Shown in pieces: positions 53,945 to 63,940 of a stretch of DNA of 64,000 nt (position 1 is the first letter of the stretch; each line of letters starts with the position of its first letter). A model generated the notes under the pieces. The model ran no database searches and was not told the DNA's origin. It saw nothing but the letters and a program-made list of their open reading frames with translations. This DNA comes from Spiribacter curvatus (GTDB lineage: Bacteria; Pseudomonadota; Gammaproteobacteria; Nitrococcales; Nitrococcaceae): assembly GCF_000485905.1 (NCBI RefSeq), contig NC_022664.1, positions 1,807,001 through 1,871,000 on the forward strand, in the 5' to 3' direction. Both the position numbers and the translations under genes were made by a program.

Positions 53945-53962
53945 TCTATTAATTTTAATAGA
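53945..53962. promoter_or_regulatory. AT-rich inverted repeat upstream of the ATPase gene
   Basis: TCTATTAA (53945-53952) and TTAATAGA (53955-53962) are exact reverse complements separated by two bases. An overlapping second palindrome, AATAGA with TCTATT, lies at 53935-53950. The segment is far more AT-rich than its surroundings and probably holds the promoter/operator of the ATPase gene. Confidence 0.55.
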
Positions 53963-54035
53963 TCGGGCTAGCGAAACAACCCACTGCGACGGCGCTCACA
54001 ACATCGACGCTAGGCGCTCGCGCATGCTGGGCGAC

Positions 54036-55364
54036 ATGGCGTCATTCGTGGTCCGGCCCAACGGCATCCTGCAGTACGATATGTTCATCAACGGCAAGCG
54101 CTTTCGTGAAGGCACCGGGCTGCCCGACACGCCGGCCAACCGTCAGCGCATGCGGCGCAACGTCCGCCGCCTCAACGCCGAGCTCGAGACGGGCGCGTTC
54201 AACTACGCGAAGTGGTTCCCCGACAGCAAAAAGATCGAGGCCGCCGAGCGTCTGCTGCGTGAGAACCGCAGCGATGACCCGGGGCAGCGCTTCGGCCGCT
54301 ACGCCTGGAGCTGGTATGCGATGTGCAAAGGCGACTGGAAGCCCGCCTACCGCACCCGGGTGGCCCATAACCTGCGCGGTCATATCGTCCCCTTCCTCGG
54401 TGACTACCCGGTGGACCAGGTCGACGAGCGCGCCCTGCGCACGTTCCGCCAGAGCCTGCTGGAGCAGACCCGGCCCAACGGCCGACGGGCATTCAGCAAC
54501 AGCCGCATCACCAACCTGATGGCGCATATCTCGGCGATCATGAACCTGGCCGAGCGCGAGCTGGGGATCAACAATCCGATCAAATACCTGCCGCGGCTGC
54601 CGGACGACCGCAAGGACCCCCAGCCCCTGACCGTCGAGCAGGTCCACGCCTTTCTGCGCGCTGTCGACCCACGCATGCGGCTTTACTTTGAGGTGCGCTT
54701 CTATACCGGGCTGCGCACCGGCGAGATCAACGGCCTGCGCCTGCGCGATCTGGACCTGCCGCGCAACCGCCTGCGGATCCGGGTGGCGCTGACCGACGGC
54801 ATGCTGCAGATGCTCAAAACGCGCCGCTCACGGCGCAACATCCAGCTCGCCCCCCGACTCGGTGAGGCCCTGGCGGCCTATGTCGGCGAGCGTCACGGCG
54901 CCGGCATGCTCGCGCTGTTGCGCGGTGGCGTCCCCGAGCAGCCCGAGGGGTTCAACCCCGATGCGGTGGAAGTGCGGGACCGCGCCCGTCAGCGCCTCGA
55001 CCCCGACGACCCGGGGGACTTCGCCAACAACCCGCGACTGGTGGTCCCGGATGCCGCCAACCCGAGGTACCCACTCGATGGGCTGCTATTCACCGACTTC
55101 GAAGGCCAGCCGCTGGATCCGTCGCAGGTCTCGAAAGAGTTCTGGCTGCCGACCTTAAAGCGCCTGGGCCTGGAGCGGCGCCGCGTCTACGAAACCCGTC
55201 ACACCGCCGCCGTGCTGCATCTGGCCGCCGGCGAGAATCCTCTGTTCGTCTCACGGCTGCTCGGCCATGCCGACTCGGCCATGCTGTTCAACGTCTACGC
55301 GCCGTTCGTCCCGAACATCATGGGCCGGGATGGCGAAGCGTTCGAGGCCCTGATGACACGTTGA
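54036..55364 (+). CDS. tyrosine recombinase (phage-type integrase)
   Basis: About 442 residues. An N-terminal arm-binding region (MASFVVRPNGILQYDMFINGKRFREGTGL) is followed by a SAM-like core-binding domain (about 85-180) and a catalytic domain: Arg in FYTGLRTGEINGLRL, Arg-His in YETRHTAAVLHLA, GHADSA and the nucleophile in MLFNVY. An unusual insertion of about 70 residues (near 290-360, Pro/Asp-rich) separates the first Arg from the RHxxH part. No att repeats were found. It may have mobilised the TA-rich segment; an ATG at 54024 is also possible. Confidence 0.9.
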   Translation: MASFVVRPNGILQYDMFINGKRFREGTGLPDTPANRQRMRRNVRRLNAELETGAFNYAKWFPDSKKIEAAERLLRENRSDDPGQRFGRYAWSWYAMCKGDWKPAYRTRVAHNLRGHIVPFLGDYPVDQVDERALRTFRQSLLEQTRPNGRRAFSNSRITNLMAHISAIMNLAERELGINNPIKYLPRLPDDRKDPQPLTVEQVHAFLRAVDPRMRLYFEVRFYTGLRTGEINGLRLRDLDLPRNRLRIRVALTDGMLQMLKTRRSRRNIQLAPRLGEALAAYVGERHGAGMLALLRGGVPEQPEGFNPDAVEVRDRARQRLDPDDPGDFANNPRLVVPDAANPRYPLDGLLFTDFEGQPLDPSQVSKEFWLPTLKRLGLERRRVYETRHTAAVLHLAAGENPLFVSRLLGHADSAMLFNVYAPFVPNIMGRDGEAFEALMTR

Positions 55365-55377
55365 GCGGAATCCCCTG

Positions 55378-55875
55378 CTAGCCCCGTGCCACTGAGGCCT
55401 CGGGAAAGACCATGGTCTGCGGCTGTTTCATGATCTCAAGCAGCAGCATGACCCGGTCCTCGCCGCGCCGGCCGTAGAAAAGCCCCTCGTGACCCGCGAA
55501 CGCCCCTTCCTGGATCACCAGACGATCGCCCTTCTGATAGTCGGCCTGAGGTGTCGGGATACAGCCCACCTCATCGACGTTGCGCCGCAGGCAGTCAATG
55601 ACCGGCTCCGGGACCGGCGGGACATGATCGCCCCAGCGAACCATGCCGGCGACGCCCCGGGTCGAGCGGATCGGCGCCCAGTTCTCGGTGAGATCGTCGA
55701 GATGGACGAACAGATAGCGCGGGAACAGCGATTCGATCAGCGTCGTCATGCCCCCCGAGCGCTTGCGGCGCACACGGTGTTTAGGCCGGAACACCTCAAA
55801 CGCCTGATGGTCGAGGTGCAGCTCGGCGCGCTCATCCTCGCGCGGTTTACAGTAGATGGCATACCAGCGTTTCAA
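55378..55875 (-). CDS. rfaH: transcription antitermination factor RfaH
   Basis: A 165-residue NusG paralogue. The NGN domain ([33 protein letters not shown], then [33 protein letters not shown]) and a C-terminal KOW domain ([37 protein letters not shown]) are complete. RfaH joins polymerase at ops sites and suppresses termination and Rho in long surface-glycan operons. The start is TTG with GGGGGA upstream. An ops site at 51844-51855 supplies its likely local target. Confidence 0.93.
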   Translation of the reverse strand: MKRWYAIYCKPREDERAELHLDHQAFEVFRPKHRVRRKRSGGMTTLIESLFPRYLFVHLDDLTENWAPIRSTRGVAGMVRWGDHVPPVPEPVIDCLRRNVDEVGCIPTPQADYQKGDRLVIQEGAFAGHEGLFYGRRGEDRVMLLLEIMKQPQTMVFPEASVARG

Positions 55876-56013
55876 CGTTCGTCCCCCGGACGTTCAGTCC
55901 GTGAACATTCGATGGCGGCAATATGCCGGGCGACGAGCGGTATAACAACCCCCACCCTCGGCCCGCCCGCCCCCACTGGCGAGTCACGGCACCAGCCGGT
56001 ATCGTTCGTGGCC

Positions 56014-57036
56014 ATGAAGATTCTTGTCACCGGCGCCGCGGGGTTCATCGGCTATCACACCTGCGAACAGCTCCTTGCCCGCGGCGATACCGTGGTGGGG
56101 CTCGACAACCTCAACGATTACTACGATGTCAGCCTTAAAAAAGCACGCCTGGCGCGTCTGATGGCCCACGAGGGCGACGGGCCCGGCGGTTTCCGATTTG
56201 AGCGGCTGGATCTGGCCGACGCGCCGGCCATGCGGGCGCTGTTCGAGCGCGAGGGCTTTGATCGGGTCATCAACCTGGCGGCCCAGGCGGGCGTGCGCTA
56301 CTCGCTGGACAACCCCCAGGCCTATGTCGACAGCAACGTGACCGGGTTTATGAACGTGCTCGAGGGCTGTCGGCACACCGGCGTCGGGCATCTGGTCTAT
56401 GCGTCCACCAGCTCAGTCTATGGCGCCAACACCCATATGCCGTTCACCGAGCATGAGCCCGCCGACCATCCGCTGGCCATTTACGGTGCGACCAAACGCG
56501 CCAATGAGCTGATGAGCCACAGCTACGCGCACCTCTTTGGCCTGCCCTGCACCGGGCTGCGGTTTTTTACCGTCTATGGCCCCTGGGGCCGTCCCGACAT
56601 GGCGCTGTTCCTGTTCACCCGAAAGATCCTCGCCGGCGAGCCCATCGAGGTGTTCAACCACGGCCATCACCAGCGGGATTTCACCTTTGTCGAGGACATT
56701 GCCGAGGGCGTGGTCCGCGCCTGCGACGAGCCCGCCACCGGCAACCCGGACTGGGACAGCAACGCCCCCGACCCGGCCACCAGCACCGCACCGTGGCGGT
56801 TGTTCAATATCGGCAATAACCAGCCCGTGCAGCTGCTCGACTACATCCGCGTCCTCGAGGAATGCCTCGGCCGACGCGCTGAAATGCAGATGCGCCCGCT
56901 GCAGCCCGGCGACGTGCCCGACACCTGGGCGAGCGCCGACGACCTCAAGAACGCCGTCGGCTATCAGCCCTCCACCCCGGTGGAAGAGGGCGTGCGCCGC
57001 TTCGTGGACTGGTACCGGGACTACTATCAGGTCTGA
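56014..57036 (+). CDS. UDP-glucuronate 4-epimerase-like NAD epimerase
   Basis: A 340-residue extended [43 protein letters not shown] at the N-terminus, [62 protein letters not shown] with YxxxK, and [19 protein letters not shown] are typical of UDP-GlcA 4-epimerases. The start ATG is at 56014; the longer frame overlaps the rfaH antisense. The 3' end overlaps the convergent Wzz gene by 10 bases. It supplies UDP-galacturonate to the local glycan (inference). Confidence 0.92.
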   Translation: MKILVTGAAGFIGYHTCEQLLARGDTVVGLDNLNDYYDVSLKKARLARLMAHEGDGPGGFRFERLDLADAPAMRALFEREGFDRVINLAAQAGVRYSLDNPQAYVDSNVTGFMNVLEGCRHTGVGHLVYASTSSVYGANTHMPFTEHEPADHPLAIYGATKRANELMSHSYAHLFGLPCTGLRFFTVYGPWGRPDMALFLFTRKILAGEPIEVFNHGHHQRDFTFVEDIAEGVVRACDEPATGNPDWDSNAPDPATSTAPWRLFNIGNNQPVQLLDYIRVLEECLGRRAEMQMRPLQPGDVPDTWASADDLKNAVGYQPSTPVEEGVRRFVDWYRDYYQV

Positions 57037-58448
57037 TCCGCGTCCGGTTGCTCGCGATACGCGCGCGCATTGGCGAGAAATTCGCGGATGAACGCGGCAA
57101 ACACGCCCAGCATCAGGCCAAGGATGGCGCCCAGGGCAAGAATAAGGCGGGTACTCGCGTTCGTAGGCTGAAGCGAGCGACTTGCTATGAAGCTGGCTTC
57201 AGTGGGTTGAATGTTTTCTAAGCGCCCCTGGACGTTGGCAATTTCTCGCTGCCTGTTGGCGATATCGTTTTCGCGCTCGGCCTCCATGCGCTGGAGTGCG
57301 GCTCGCTGTTCACTGACCGTGCGCTGCTGTTCGCGAATCTGACGGTCAAAGCGCGCCATAAGATCCTCCTGCTCCTCCCGTATCTGCGCCTTGATGTCAC
57401 GCTGTTCATCCTTCGTGCGCTCCATTTCGCTGATGCGGTTCTGGAGGTCTTTGCGACGTTCATCCAGGTCGAACCGCCGTTCGTCGATCAGCTGATCCAA
57501 ACGCTGCTGCAAAGCACTCACCTCCTGGGAGCCCATGAATAGCCCGAGTAGACCTTCATCACTCCCGCCTCGGAGTCCACGTCGCTGAGTCTCGCGCAAA
57601 TCGGCTAACAGATTCCGGGTGGTTGATATCCGTTCATCCAACACATCAGCACGTTCATCGAGCCGGTCAAGACGGGCCTGTGCTGACTCCTGCTGGTCAT
57701 TCGCTTTAGCGATTGCACGATCCGCGCTCCTTATCCGTGAGCGCAGCTCCAGCTCTCGCTCATCACGGGCCGTCTGGAGGCTCTCAATCTGATCCTCAGC
57801 AGCGGCTATCGCGCGTTCCCGCTGTCCGCGCCTTGCCCTGAGCACTCGCTCATCTCGGGTCAATTCCAACTCATCCTCGAGAGAGCTCTGCTGACGATCC
57901 AAATCGTTGCGCAGCGCCTGAATATCACGTTGTTGTATTTGCTCTAACCGATTAAGCACCAAGCTGTGGAGCTGTGAGATCTCTCCACCTCTCTCTAAAC
58001 CTCCTGAAGAGGTAAGTAGCACGATAGAGCTCTCTTCTTCACCCGCAAGAGAAACATCGGGCACTCCACCGGACTCATCGCCGAGCTCTTCTGCCAGCTC
58101 AGCGCGAGCAGTGGGCACAATAGTATTGTTCAGCCGGCTCCGTGTCTGAGCCGGTGTTTCGACAAGACGGGACTCCCCTTCATCATTCTCACCGGCAGGC
58201 AACCGCCCAATTTCGATCGCACTGGTGTATTCATACACAGGCTCCCTCGTCGTCGCATAAACAAGCGACAACGCAACCACAACCGCAGCGACCCCAAGAA
58301 TCAGATACTTTTGTCGCACCAACAGATTCCAAAGATCATAGAGACTGATTTCATCGTCCGCCGGATAGGGTCCTGCAATGGGGAAATCCGTTTCCTGCGT
58401 CCGGCGATTGGCGGGGTAGCGACCCTCCGTTCCTTGCTCGTCAGTCAT
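57027..58448 (-). CDS. Wzz/GumC-type chain-length determinant protein
   Basis: A 473-residue polysaccharide co-polymerase. The N-terminal Wzz region ([34 protein letters not shown]) has the first membrane helix at about 48-66. A very long charged coiled coil (about 160-420, rich in Arg, Glu and Gln) fills the periplasm, and a second helix [24 protein letters not shown] (about 433-456) ends it. No C-terminal kinase domain follows. It should set glycan chain length with one of the Wzy-type proteins encoded at 31-40 kb. Confidence 0.9.
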   Translation of the reverse strand: MTDEQGTEGRYPANRRTQETDFPIAGPYPADDEISLYDLWNLLVRQKYLILGVAAVVVALSLVYATTREPVYEYTSAIEIGRLPAGENDEGESRLVETPAQTRSRLNNTIVPTARAELAEELGDESGGVPDVSLAGEEESSIVLLTSSGGLERGGEISQLHSLVLNRLEQIQQRDIQALRNDLDRQQSSLEDELELTRDERVLRARRGQRERAIAAAEDQIESLQTARDERELELRSRIRSADRAIAKANDQQESAQARLDRLDERADVLDERISTTRNLLADLRETQRRGLRGGSDEGLLGLFMGSQEVSALQQRLDQLIDERRFDLDERRKDLQNRISEMERTKDEQRDIKAQIREEQEDLMARFDRQIREQQRTVSEQRAALQRMEAERENDIANRQREIANVQGRLENIQPTEASFIASRSLQPTNASTRLILALGAILGLMLGVFAAFIREFLANARAYREQPDADQT

Positions 58449-58470
58449 TACTCTTGACTCTCCCTGAGTA

Positions 58471-60273
58471 TCAGTCAGTCAGCCGATCGGCCAACGCCTT
58501 TCCGATCCGCGTCAACCGCTCCACCGCCTCGGCCCGCTCCGCTGCCAGATCCGCACTGCCCGGATCACCGAGATACTCCAGATAGATCTTGAGCTTGGGC
58601 TCGGTCCCGCTCGGGCGGATGCTGACATGGCAGTGGCCGGCAAGGTCGAACTGGATCAGGTCATTGGCGGGCAGCGGGATGGGCTCGGGGTCGCTGCCAT
58701 CCGGGGCATGGCGCTCAGCCGCGCGATAGTCATGCACGCGGTGCACGGCCAGCCCGGCGATGTCGGTGGGCGGCGCCTGCCGCAGCTCACGCAGCCCGGC
58801 CGCCATGCGGGTATGGGCATCCCCGCCCTCGAGCTTGAGGTTCACCTGCCGGTTCACCGACAGGCCATACTGTCGATACAGACCCTGCAGGCGCGCATAC
58901 AATGTCGCGCCGGCGGCGCGGGCCTCGCGGGCCATCTCGGTGACCGCGACGGCGGTGGCGATACCATCCTTGTCGCGGACCCGCGGCGTGGGACAGAAAC
59001 CGATCGAATCCTCGTAGCAGTAGAGGAACCGATCGCCCGCCGCCTCGCGCTCGAGGGCACGGTTCCAGAGCCATTTAAAGCCGGTCAGGGTCTGCTCGGC
59101 ATCGATACCGCGGGCCGTGGCGATGCGCTCAAGCAGCCGCGAACTCACCACGGTGTTCATGACAAACCACCGGCCGCTGGGCGATGGGCCGGCGGTATCG
59201 ATGGCCCGGGCCATCAGGTAGTCACCCAGCAGGACACCGGTCTGATCACCCATCAGCACCTGCCACTGGCCGCCGTCATCCGGCAGCGCCACGCCCAGGC
59301 GATCGCCATCCGGGTCGGTGGCCAGCGCGATATCCGCGTCCACGTGCTGAGCCAGTGCGATGAGCCGATCCAGCGCGCCGGGCTCTTCCGGGTTGGGGAA
59401 GCGCAGGGTGGGGAAATCCCCATCCGGGGCCGCCTGTTCGGCCACTTCATCGCACTCGATGCCGCCCTGATCCGCCAGCGCGGCCTTGACCGCATCGCCG
59501 GCGACGCCGTGCATGGCGCTATAGGCCACCCGCAGGGACGTCGACGCCGCCCCGGCCGCGGTGGCGGTCGCGGTTGCCTGGCGGTGCGCGGTGCGCAGTG
59601 CATCGCCGTGCACCCGCCAGTAGGGGCAACGCTCGCTGGCGAGCGCCTCATCGGCGCTCAGCTGCGGGATCTCGACGCCAGCGGGCAGGGCCGCCAGGGC
59701 CTGCGCGATCCGCTCGTCGGTGGGCGGGACGATCTGCACGCCGCGCGCGCCATAGACCTTATAGCCGAGGTATTCCGGCGGGTTGTGACTGGCGGTGAGC
59801 ACCAGTCCGGCGGCCGTCTGGAGCTCCAGCGCCGCGAATGCGACCAACGGCGTCGAGGCGACAGCGTCAAAGACGTGGACGCCAAAACCGGCGCCGGCGA
59901 GGGTGCGGGCCGCGGTCTCGGCCAACGCGGCAGAGCCATGGCGGGCATCATAGCCGATCACCACGCCCCGCTCCGCGGCATCGGGCACCTCGGCGCGCAA
60001 CAGATCCGCGAGCACCGCGGTCACCCGCTGGATGAGGCGATGGTTCATATGCGCGGGACCGGGGCCGTTCAGCCCGCGCAGACCGGCGGTGCCGAACCCC
60101 AGGGGCGGCTCGAAGCAGGCGCGCAGACCGGCGACGGCGTCCCCCGCCGCGCCATCACCCGCCTCGACCCGCTGGATGCGGGCATCGAGGTCGGCGCGGG
60201 TCACGGGGTCCGGATCGGCATCGCGCCAGGCCCGGGCCCGGGTCAGAAGCTCAGGCGTGGCGTCGCTATCCAT
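58471..60273 (-). CDS. phosphohexomutase (phosphoglucomutase/phosphomannomutase family)
   Basis: A 600-residue alpha-D-phosphohexomutase. The catalytic phosphoserine loop is [19 protein letters not shown], the metal loop [13 protein letters not shown], the sugar-binding loop [10 protein letters not shown] (GFEES-like, residues EDS) and the phosphate loop [17 protein letters not shown] near the C-terminus. The length and order resemble the PgmB/ManB-like long subgroup. It interconverts hexose 1- and 6-phosphates for nucleotide-sugar supply. It starts 8 bases inside gcvH. Confidence 0.93.
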   Translation of the reverse strand: MDSDATPELLTRARAWRDADPDPVTRADLDARIQRVEAGDGAAGDAVAGLRACFEPPLGFGTAGLRGLNGPGPAHMNHRLIQRVTAVLADLLRAEVPDAAERGVVIGYDARHGSAALAETAARTLAGAGFGVHVFDAVASTPLVAFAALELQTAAGLVLTASHNPPEYLGYKVYGARGVQIVPPTDERIAQALAALPAGVEIPQLSADEALASERCPYWRVHGDALRTAHRQATATATAAGAASTSLRVAYSAMHGVAGDAVKAALADQGGIECDEVAEQAAPDGDFPTLRFPNPEEPGALDRLIALAQHVDADIALATDPDGDRLGVALPDDGGQWQVLMGDQTGVLLGDYLMARAIDTAGPSPSGRWFVMNTVVSSRLLERIATARGIDAEQTLTGFKWLWNRALEREAAGDRFLYCYEDSIGFCPTPRVRDKDGIATAVAVTEMAREARAAGATLYARLQGLYRQYGLSVNRQVNLKLEGGDAHTRMAAGLRELRQAPPTDIAGLAVHRVHDYRAAERHAPDGSDPEPIPLPANDLIQFDLAGHCHVSIRPSGTEPKLKIYLEYLGDPGSADLAAERAEAVERLTRIGKALADRLTD

Positions 60274-60661
60274 TGGCGTCGTCGATCAGCTCGGCGTAGC
60301 CATCGGCGTCGAGCAGTTCACCCAGCGACCCGACATCCACCATGCGCATGGTGAAAAGCCAGCCCTCGCCGTAGGGATCGGTGTTGACCTGCTCGGGGTC
60401 GTCGGTCACCGCCTCGTTGACCGCGATGATCTCGCCGTCCACCGGGGCATAGATATCCGAGGCGGCCTTGACCGACTCCACCACCGCGCAGGCGGCGCCG
60501 GCCTCGACCGTGCCTTCCTCCGCTGGCAGCTGGACGAACACCAGATCGCCCAGCTCGGCCTGGGCATGATCGGTGATCCCCACGGTGACCACGCCGTCAC
60601 CCTCATCACGCAGCCATTCATGGGTCTGCGCGTAGCGCAGATCCGCCGGAATCTCACTCAT
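60266..60661 (-). CDS. gcvH: glycine cleavage system H protein
   Basis: A 131-residue lipoyl carrier that shuttles the aminomethyl group between the P and T proteins. The lipoylated Lys is K65 in [30 protein letters not shown] and [13 protein letters not shown] are conserved. gcvT and gcvP are not in the window, so gcvH is separated from the rest of the system here. The downstream phosphohexomutase gene overlaps its end by 8 bases. Confidence 0.96.
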   Translation of the reverse strand: MSEIPADLRYAQTHEWLRDEGDGVVTVGITDHAQAELGDLVFVQLPAEEGTVEAGAACAVVESVKAASDIYAPVDGEIIAVNEAVTDDPEQVNTDPYGEGWLFTMRMVDVGSLGELLDADGYAELIDDANG

Positions 60662-60693
60662 TCAATCATCTCCTGTTGCGGGTCCTGCAGCGG

Positions 60694-61929
60694 CTAATCC
60701 CGGCACAGGGGCGGCAGTTCCCCCGCCGCACCGGTGCCCTGCTTGAGCAGCAACCGCCGCGCCGGTGGGCACAGATCCAGTGCCGTCAGGCCGATGTTAC
60801 GGATCGCCGCGAGCGGCGGCGAGGCGTTCGAGAAAAGCCGCACCAGCCCGTCGGTAAAGCCAAAGGTGCGTCGATAGTCGCTCTGCCGCGACTGGGCGTA
60901 GGCGGCGAGGCGCGCGTCATCGCCCGGATCACCGCCGCCGCTCAGGCCGTCCGCCAGCGCCGCGACGTCGCGCAGGGCCAGGTTGAGGCCCTGGCCACCC
61001 ACCGGGTGCAGCGCGTGAGCGGCGTTGCCAAGGATGACCGCGCGGTCGATGGCAAACGCCTCGGCGGTGACGGCCTTGAGCGGATAGACATGGCGCTCGC
61101 CCACCGCCTCGAGGCGACCCAGCCGCCAGCCGAACGCCTGCTGCAGGCGCTCGAGGAAGGCCGCATCGCTGGCGTCCTCGGCCATCGCGCGGGCATCGTC
61201 GGTGGCGAGCGGCCAGACGATCGACACGCTGCCCGCGCTCGCCGGCAGGACCGCCAGGGGCCCCTCCGGCGTAAAGCGCTCGTAGGCGACGCCGTTGTGC
61301 GCGAGCTCGGCGCGGACGTTGGCGATGATCGCGCTCTGGCCGTAATCGCGCGTCTGGGTGTGGATACCGAGCGCCTCGCGGGTCGCCGACTGCACCCCGT
61401 CCGCCACCACCAGCAGTCGTGTGGTCAGGGTCTGCTCACCGGCATCGGTCGTGATGCGCACCTTGCGGCCGATCATCCGCGCGGCCTCGTCGTCACCGTC
61501 GGCGGCGTACTGCGGGTGGCTGTCGATGATCCGGGCCGGGCAGTAGAGGCTCGCCGCCTCGGCCATGGCGGGCCGCAGGGCGGCGCCAAGGACCCGGTTG
61601 GGGGCGACATGGCCCAGCGCCGGCAGCCCCTCCGCCTCGGCGCTCAGCCGGGTGAAGCCGCCGTGGCCGCGATCGGAGACATGGATGCGCTGGATCGGTT
61701 CAACGCCCGGCTCGATGGCCGACCATAGTCCGAGGTTGGTGAAAAACCGCCGCGAAGTGGGGGCGAGCGCGGTATGCCGCTCGTCAAAGCTCGGCTGACC
61801 GTCGGACTGCGGGGGCACTGGCTCGACCACCGCCACGGCCAGGCCACTGCCGCGCAGCGCCACCGCGAGGCTCGCGCCCACGAGACCACCACCGGCGATC
61901 AGCACATCATAGGAATGATCGGATGACAT
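60694..61929 (-). CDS. ubiH: UbiH/UbiF-family ubiquinone hydroxylase
   Basis: A 411-residue FAD monooxygenase of ubiquinone synthesis. The FAD loop VLIAGGGLVGASLAVALRGSG lies at about 9-29, the middle motif LLVVADGVQSATREALGI near 155-175, and GNAAHALHPVGGQGLNLALRDVAALAD near 285. The ATG at 61929 (MSSDHSYDV) is used; a longer frame to 61992 runs into the intergenic gap. The conserved order ygfB-pepP-ubiH supports UbiH rather than another family member. Confidence 0.92.
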   Translation of the reverse strand: MSSDHSYDVLIAGGGLVGASLAVALRGSGLAVAVVEPVPPQSDGQPSFDERHTALAPTSRRFFTNLGLWSAIEPGVEPIQRIHVSDRGHGGFTRLSAEAEGLPALGHVAPNRVLGAALRPAMAEAASLYCPARIIDSHPQYAADGDDEAARMIGRKVRITTDAGEQTLTTRLLVVADGVQSATREALGIHTQTRDYGQSAIIANVRAELAHNGVAYERFTPEGPLAVLPASAGSVSIVWPLATDDARAMAEDASDAAFLERLQQAFGWRLGRLEAVGERHVYPLKAVTAEAFAIDRAVILGNAAHALHPVGGQGLNLALRDVAALADGLSGGGDPGDDARLAAYAQSRQSDYRRTFGFTDGLVRLFSNASPPLAAIRNIGLTALDLCPPARRLLLKQGTGAAGELPPLCRD

Positions 61930-62001
61930 CGGCGCGCCTCCCCGCAACCCAGCAATACCGCGATGATACGCCCCGGTGGGGCGGGCGACCACTGACCGGA
62001 A

Positions 62002-63312
62002 TCAGGCCATCGCCGCCTCGATGGCCTCGACCGACTTCGGCACCGCGGCGGTGAGGTTTTCATGACCATCGCCGGTGACCACGCAGTCATCCTCGATGCG
62101 CACGCCAATGCCCTGCCAGCGGGCGTCCACCGGACTGCCCGGCGGGATGTAGAGCCCCGGCTCCACCGTCACCACCATACCGGGCGCCAGGGTCAGCCAT
62201 TCGCCGTCGCGGCGATAGCCACCGACGTCGTGCACATCCATCCCCAGCCAGTGACCGGTGCGATGCATGAAATAGCGCCGGTAATCGCCCGACTCGATCA
62301 ACGCATCGACCTCGCCCTCCAGCAGGCCCAGATCCACCATGCCCTCGACCAGCACCCGGGTGGCGGCCTCGTGGGCGGCGTTGAAGGTCTCGCCCGGGCG
62401 GACCCGCTCGAGGGCCGCCTGCTGGGCGGCCAGCACCACCTCGTAGACCACGCGCTGCGCGTCACTGAAGCGCCCGTTCACCGGCACGGTCCGGGTGATG
62501 TCGGCGGCATAGCCATCGAGCTCGACACCGGCATCCACCAGCAGCAGATCGCCATCACGCAGGGCATCACCGTTGGCGATGTAGTGGAGCACACAGGCAT
62601 TGGCGCCGCCGCCGACAATGATCGGATAGGCCGGCTCGCCATTATGGCGGCGGAAATCGTAGAGCAGCCCCGCCTCGACCTCGTACTCCGCCATACCGGG
62701 GCGCAGGGTCTCCATCAATCGGGTATGGGCGGCGGCGGAGATCCGCGCGGCCTCGCCCATGCGCTCGATCTCGGCGGGGGATTTCACCTGGCGCAGGGCA
62801 TGGACCAGCGGATCCAGCGCCTCGTAGGCCTGTGGGGCATCGTCACCGCGCTGGGCCCGGGCCCGCTCGACCCAGCCGATCAGACGCTGATCGAAGGCCT
62901 CATCATCACCCAGTCGGCAGTAGAGCCGCCGGCGGCCTGCCATCAGCCCGGGCAGGACGGCGTCGATCTCGTCAATGGGATAGGCCGCATCGGCGCCGTA
63001 TTCCTCGACCGCAGCGGTCTGCCCGATGGTCCGTCCCTCCCAGGTCTCGCGCTGCGGATCACGCTCGCGGGAGAACAGAATGAACGATCCCGCCGTGCGA
63101 CCGGGGATCAGCACGGCGATGGCGTCGGGCTCGATGAAGCCGGTGAGATAGCGGAAGTCGCTGTCCTGCCGGAACGGGTAGTCGACGTCGCGATTGCGCG
63201 GGCGCATCGATGCGCCGGCGATCACGGCGAGCGCGTCATCCCCCATCCGCTGCATGAGGGCGTCGCGGTGACGGGCGGTTTCAGTGGCATCCATGGCGAT
63301 CGGCTCCGGCAT
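62002..63312 (-). CDS. pepP: Xaa-Pro aminopeptidase
   Basis: A 436-residue creatinase-fold metallopeptidase that removes N-terminal residues preceding proline. Metal ligands are visible in LLVDAGVELDGYAADITRTVP (two Asp), FMHRTGHWLGMDVHDVGGY (His), VVTVEPGLYIPPG (Glu) and GIGVRIEDDCVVT (Glu). The N-terminal half is the usual creatinase-like domain. It abuts ygfB as TGATG; an ATG at 63294 is a possible alternative start. Confidence 0.96.
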   Translation of the reverse strand: MPEPIAMDATETARHRDALMQRMGDDALAVIAGASMRPRNRDVDYPFRQDSDFRYLTGFIEPDAIAVLIPGRTAGSFILFSRERDPQRETWEGRTIGQTAAVEEYGADAAYPIDEIDAVLPGLMAGRRRLYCRLGDDEAFDQRLIGWVERARAQRGDDAPQAYEALDPLVHALRQVKSPAEIERMGEAARISAAAHTRLMETLRPGMAEYEVEAGLLYDFRRHNGEPAYPIIVGGGANACVLHYIANGDALRDGDLLLVDAGVELDGYAADITRTVPVNGRFSDAQRVVYEVVLAAQQAALERVRPGETFNAAHEAATRVLVEGMVDLGLLEGEVDALIESGDYRRYFMHRTGHWLGMDVHDVGGYRRDGEWLTLAPGMVVTVEPGLYIPPGSPVDARWQGIGVRIEDDCVVTGDGHENLTAAVPKSVEAIEAAMA

Positions 63313-63899
63313 CAGTGGAGCAGGTCAGGGTCGGCGCGGTCCCCCGCATCCACCGGCTGGGCCGAGGAGGGCAGTGCGGTGTGCTCGCGCACCAGCAGCG
63401 TCGCCGCGCGCAGATACTCCACCAGCTCGGTATAGGCGATCTCGGTGTCCTCATCGACCGCCGAGTCGTGGTCGATGCGCGCGATCTCGGTGAGGTCATT
63501 GATCACCTCGTTGGCCTCACGCGGCAGCTTGGCCGGGTCGTGGCTGCCCGCGACGCCGATGCCAAACAGAAACCCCTCGCACCACTGCCCGAGCGCAGCG
63601 GCGCGCAGGCTGATGGGCTCATCATCGTCGGGGAGCAGCGGCTCGAACTCGAGGCTGTCGTTCTCGAGCCGGTCGCGGGTGTCCTGATAGAGCGCGGTCA
63701 GCGCCTCGAGGACGTCCCGCGCCGGCTCACCCTTGGGCGACAGGCCATCGAGGACCTGGGCGATCCATTGCGCCGCCTCCGGGGTCTCGGGGCTGCAGAA
63801 TAACCCGCAGAGCATGCCCTGCGCCTCGGCGGCGGAGATTTCGGCGTCGACGCCCGCCAGCGCCGCCACCACTTCGGTATAGCGTTCAGATTGACTCAT
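63312..63899 (-). CDS. ygfB: UPF0149 family protein YgfB
   Basis: A protein of about 195 residues of the UPF0149 family: MSQSERYTEVVAALAGVDAEISAAEAQGMLCGLFC at the N-terminus and AAALGQWCEGFLFGIGVAG in the middle are diagnostic. In Pseudomonas YgfB modulates regulation of ampD-type genes; a general role is not established. It is the first gene of ygfB-pepP-ubiH, a conserved gammaproteobacterial order. In-frame ATGs exist at 63905 and 63899. Confidence 0.94.
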   Translation of the reverse strand: MSQSERYTEVVAALAGVDAEISAAEAQGMLCGLFCSPETPEAAQWIAQVLDGLSPKGEPARDVLEALTALYQDTRDRLENDSLEFEPLLPDDDEPISLRAAALGQWCEGFLFGIGVAGSHDPAKLPREANEVINDLTEIARIDHDSAVDEDTEIAYTELVEYLRAATLLVREHTALPSSAQPVDAGDRADPDLLH

Positions 63900-63907
63900 G
63901 GGCATCA

Positions 63908-63927
63908 GTCTAGCATTGCTGCTAGAC
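63908..63927. promoter_or_regulatory. palindrome between ygfB and the ZapB-like gene
   Basis: GTCTAGCA and TGCTAGAC are exact reverse complements around the loop TTGC. It fills much of the 41-base divergent gap and may be an operator shared by both promoters. Confidence 0.5.
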
Positions 63928-63940
63928 TCAGAGGGCGTTC

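Noticed and set aside
54024-55364. Integrase next to a tRNA attachment site
   Set aside because: No tRNA gene or matching direct repeats were recognised near the recombinase, so no att site is annotated.
58627-60354. 575-codon plus-strand frame over the phosphohexomutase gene
   Set aside because: Antisense of a gene with all catalytic motifs; composition is that of a shadow frame.
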